A stretch of DNA of 64,000 nucleotides, from the NCBI GenBank assembly GCA_036346405.1, contig CM070561.1, positions 9,904,441 to 9,968,440 on the forward strand, written 5' to 3'. Position numbers and translations under genes: made by a program. Under the pieces are notes generated by a model. It had not been told where the DNA came from. It ran no database searches and worked only from the letters and a program-made list of their open reading frames with translations. Below are positions 60,884-64,000 of this stretch, one piece after another (positions within the stretch are counted from its first letter, which is position 1; each line of letters begins with the position of its first letter). This DNA is from Phyllostachys edulis. Lineage: Eukaryota; Streptophyta; Magnoliopsida; Poales; Poaceae.

Positions 60884-62420
60884 TGTTGGGTCACGGGTAG
60901 GCTACGATAGCTACAAACAAAATTTTCTACCACGCAAACCAGGAAGCCATGCAAGTAGATGATCATAGATCGTTACCACCGACGCCAGCAGAATAATAGA
61001 AGAAGGGTTGGAGCGACTGGTCCAACGAAGAGCGCTGTCGATGTAGTGGTCGAGTCGATCGTCTCCTCCAAAGAACGTCTGCGGTTCCTTGTGAAGATCG
61101 CGGATCGTCCTCAAGCGCAACAATCGTAGTAGCGCCTCTCACGGTATCCACACGCCCCAGGAAGGAACAACCGAACGCCGGTGTGCGGCACCAAGTCGCA
61201 CGGTGGAGCTCTCAAGAAGATGGCGGCTAGGGTTTTGGTGGTGTTTCACGCATCCCCCCAACAGCCTCATGCACCTCCTTATATAGTGCTCGTGACGGAT
61301 CCTATCCGAACACGTTTATGAATCGTATTCGTCTTGGTTTGTTCCAACCTTAAGTGTGTGACCAGAGGTTCATGTGTAGTTCGGTTGTGAGTCGGAAACC
61401 GTTTTTCGACCACAAGTCGAAGCGGCTCCTAGCGAGGGCATATCGATTCCCAAATACACACAAATTATATCGGACGAACCTTAATGCAATATGATCTACG
61501 ACAGGTCTTCATCACTTACGACCAGGTCCTATCTCAGATCTGACCGGTTCAGTATGTGGTCACGACCAGTTCAGTAACTCCTTACGACGTGTTACGATCA
61601 CTCTGTGATTACGTTCGACCGATCCACGACTAGCTCAGATTTGCATACGACGACCAGAATCGCTCGATTCGAAGCGACCTACTCGTGTATACTCCTTTGC
61701 CTCACGATGTCTGGTTGAACTCCAGGTGAGATGTTGTGTCATCCATGGACTGTTCAATACTTTCTCGATCGAGTATCAGATAACTTTACGTGGTCGAACA
61801 CTTCGACTACTAGAGGCATGGCCATGCACTTTCTTTATCCGATCACAACGAGGGGCCCGAGACATCTCTCTGTTATGTTAGGAGGGCAAATCCATATCCC
61901 ACCAGTCACATTCCTCTCCATGTTTGAGCATACCCAAAGCTACCTTTATAACTACCTAGTTACGGTGTAGCGTTTGGCAACCCCTAAGAGTGCTCTTACA
62001 CATGTAGGAAACCATGCTGATCTCAGGTCTAAGGATTATACATCATCATTGCTTGAGACCAACTAATGACACATAGATTCATAACAATCTCAATAGTGCC
62101 TCAAGGTGGGTCTTATCCAACATCATGTTCTCTAACATGTGTCCATACTATTGGTTTGATATCTCCATATCTTTGACTCGTGAAACATAGTCATCAACCA
62201 ATACATATGCTAGTCTATTCATATGTGTCCTCATATGTTTACGACCAGGGATCGTGTAAGAATAATTATTGCTGAAATATAGAGTTTCACAACCAAGTCA
62301 CATACTTGATAATAAATATTAGCAATATTATTCTAGGAACAAGATAACACATTATCCAATGTCATGAACATAATGAAATATAATTATCTCTATGATTGCC
62401 TCTAGGGCATATTTCCAACA
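60884..62420 (-). repeat. 5' LTR of the copia element
   Basis: The partner of 54051-55584; the adjoining primer site makes it the 5' LTR. Confidence 0.95.
61279..61286 (-). promoter_or_regulatory. Copia LTR promoter TATA box
   Basis: The minus strand reads CTATATAAGG. The same box is kept in the other LTR near 54440-54449. Confidence 0.6.
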
Positions 62421-62425
62421 GTATC

Positions 62426-63309
62426 ACTATTGATCTAAGTAAGGTACAAGATGTACTAGACTGGAGTAAGCCGAAGAATGTTTCTCACATCCGAAGTTTT
62501 CTTGGACTTGCATGTTATTACCGTAGGTTCATTGAAAACTTCTCCAAAATTGCAAGACATTTAACTTAGCTTTTGAAGAAGGAGAAGAAGTTCATATGGT
62601 TAGCCGAGTGTGAGGAAAGTTTTCAGCTTTTGAGAGAACTCCTAACCAAAGCTCCAGTTCTCACTCTGCTGATATTCGCAAGAGCTTCGATATCTATTGC
62701 GATGCATCTCGTCATAGACTTGGTTGTGTTCTTATACAAGAAGCTCGAGTTGTGGCTTATGCATCCAGGCAGTTGAGACCTCATGAACTAAATTATCCTA
62801 CTCATGACTTAGAATTGGCAGCCGTAGTCCATGCGTTGAAGATTTGGCAACATTACCTCCTCGGTAATCGTTGCGAGATCTATACTGATCATAAGAGCCT
62901 GAAATACATATTCACTCAAGCTGATTTGAATATGTGGCAAAGAAGATGGCTTGAACTGATCAAGGACTACAATATGGGTGTTCATTATCACCCAGGCAAA
63001 GCCAATGTAGTTGCCGACGCTTTGAGCAGAAAGTCGCAATGTAACTGCTTGTCGGTATCACCTCTCGCTAAAGGCTTGTGTGCTGAATTTCAGCGTCTAA
63101 GTCTTGAGATGGTTGAAGAAGGATTTCTCGCTGCCCTTGAAGTGAAATCCACACTTGAGGATCAGATCCTTGAGGCTCAGAAAACCGATGATGAAGTGGC
63201 CGAAATCAGAGAAAACATGAAGGCGGGTAAAGCCAATGCATTCTCTGAAGACGCCCGAGGTATCATTCGGTTTGGCAATCGTTTGGTAGTACCTTCAGAT
63301 CCCAGTTGA
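62426..63309 (+). pseudogene. Gypsy reverse transcriptase end and RNase H, frameshifted
   Basis: The frame resumes after the copia element with LDWSKPKNVSHIRSFLGLAC and YYRRFIENFSKIA, a stop near 62569, then the connection domain (LLTKAPVLT). A frameshift near 62670 leads to [16 protein letters not shown]. The four acidic RNase H positions are all present: D in YCDAS, E in [10 protein letters not shown] in YTDHKSL and D in VVADALSRK. It ends at TGA 63307-63309, before the integrase. Confidence 0.9.
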
Positions 63310-64000
63310 GAGAGCTGATTCATAAAGAGACTCACAACTCAAAGTTTTCTATACATCCTGGTAGTACCAAGATGTACCAGGGTTTGAAGAAGACATTCTG
63401 GTGGAGCTGAATGAATAGGCAAATTGCACAGTATGTTGCTGAGTGTGATATTTGTCAAAGGGTTAAAGCTGAGCACTTGAAGCTAGCTGGTACCCTTCAA
63501 CCTTTGCCTATTCCCCAATGGAAGTGGGAAGAGATCGTTATGGACTTTGTTACCGGCCTTCCAAGGACCTGGAATGGATTCGATGCCATTTGGGTGATCA
63601 TTGATCGTCTGACGAAGGTTGCTCATTTTATTCCTGTCAAGACCACGTTCAGCGGCCATCAGCTAGCAGAGCTGTATATCTCCAGAATTGTGTGTCTCCA
63701 TGGTGTACCGAAGGTCATTATCTCCGATCGTGGCCCTCAGTTCACTTCTCACTTCTGGAGTTGCCTTCATTAAGCATTGGGAACTGATCTATCTTTTAGC
63801 ACTGCTTATCATCCTCAAACCAGTGGTCAGACTGATAGGGTGAATCAAGTGATGGAAGACCTTCTCAGAGCTTGTGTGCTGTCATATAGCAAGAACTGGG
63901 AGAAGTGCTTGCCGTATGTGGAGTTTTCCTACAACAACAGCTATCAAACAAGCATTCAAATGTCACCTTTTGAAGCATTGTATGGAAGAGCTTGTAGGAC
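63310..64000 (+). pseudogene. Gypsy integrase, broken, cut by window edge
   Basis: The zinc site reads [17 protein letters not shown] and CDICQRVK with a TGA between them near 63408. The core has VMDFVTGLP and IISDRGPQF with the first two catalytic Asp residues. The third position, which is Glu in GQTERVN of the family, is Asp here (GQTDRVN, 36 residues after the second Asp). A stop near 63771 precedes it. The sequence runs off the window within MSPFEALYGRACR. Confidence 0.9.

Larger units (their letters stand above)
54051..62420 (-). mobile_element. Ty1/copia retrotransposon, BARE/Angela-like, complete but broken
   Basis: Two LTRs of about 1.53 kb, an exact GTATC target duplication (54046-54050 and 62421-62425), a primer site at 60871-60882 and a polypurine tract at 55585 define the whole element. 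On the minus strand the order is gag, protease, integrase, reverse transcriptase, RNase H, the copia order. The LTR start TGTTGGAAATATGCCCTAGA is that of BARE/Angela-type grass elements. Multiple frameshifts in every domain make it defective. Confidence 0.95.
33802..64000 (+). mobile_element. Ty3/gypsy retrotransposon with five nested insertions
   Basis: It consists of 5' LTR, primer site, an accessory gene, gag, protease, reverse transcriptase, RNase H and integrase, in gypsy order, and runs off the window. Insertions inside it are a minus-strand solo LTR in the 5' LTR, a solo LTR in gag, a hAT-like element and then a copia element in reverse transcriptase. The small tandem arrays belong to the LTRs. 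The LTR type and the chromodomain at 33073-33535 point to the Tekay/Del-like chromovirus lineage, which is a tentative assignment. All its genes carry stops or frameshifts. Confidence 0.88.

Overview
This window reads as a piece of a grass (Poaceae) nuclear genome. It is a dense nest of transposable elements around a single convincing host gene. The evidence is plant-type Ty3/gypsy chromoviruses with very long LTRs, a Ty1/copia element whose LTR opens TGTTGGAAATATGCCC as in BARE/Angela-like grass elements, CACTA transposons with TNP2-type transposase and GACGGTT subterminal arrays, and initiator-Met tRNA primer sites. The species cannot be fixed from sequence alone. No rRNA, tRNA, CRISPR array or prokaryotic operon was seen.

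Layout, left to right. 1-585 is the 3' part of a gypsy LTR. 1669-12021 is a minus-strand LTR element with 2.46-kb LTRs, a gag-like gene and no polymerase, sitting between two halves of a small inverted-repeat transposon. 12769-18175 is a CACTA deletion derivative (target duplication GAA) that keeps only the start of TNP2. 18221-22349 is a minus-strand solo LTR that carries a second, 1.4-kb CACTA element (18678-20079, duplication TAA). The CACTA at 12769 and this solo LTR both interrupt one short exon-like stretch. 23575-24510 is the host gene, an intact single-exon six-span membrane protein. 25353-31970 is a truncated CACTA element with a nearly full-length but broken TNP2 gene and a broken second gene. 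At 31971-33535 the 3' ends of two chromoviruses on opposite strands abut.

From 33802 to the window end lies one plus-strand gypsy element opened by five later insertions. Its 5' LTR (33802-42488) holds a minus-strand solo LTR (36387-41131, duplication ATCTG). Its gag holds a second solo LTR (43984-49139, duplication AACAG). Its reverse transcriptase holds a hAT-like element (51276-53945, duplication TTGGAGAC) with a receptor-kinase exon inside, and then a complete minus-strand copia element (54051-62420, duplication GTATC). RNase H and integrase follow to the end. Removing each insertion and one copy of its target duplication puts the coding sequence back in register, so the nesting order is well supported. 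The gypsy genes also carry stops, frameshifts and two active-site substitutions, so this copy is dead.

The points most worth following are: a set of conserved palindromes shared by four different LTRs, with compensating base changes; an accessory gene of unknown function between primer site and gag; a CxxC-repeat coiled-coil gag in the polymerase-less element; and the kinase exon carried by the hAT-like insertion. I found no clearly new multi-gene system.
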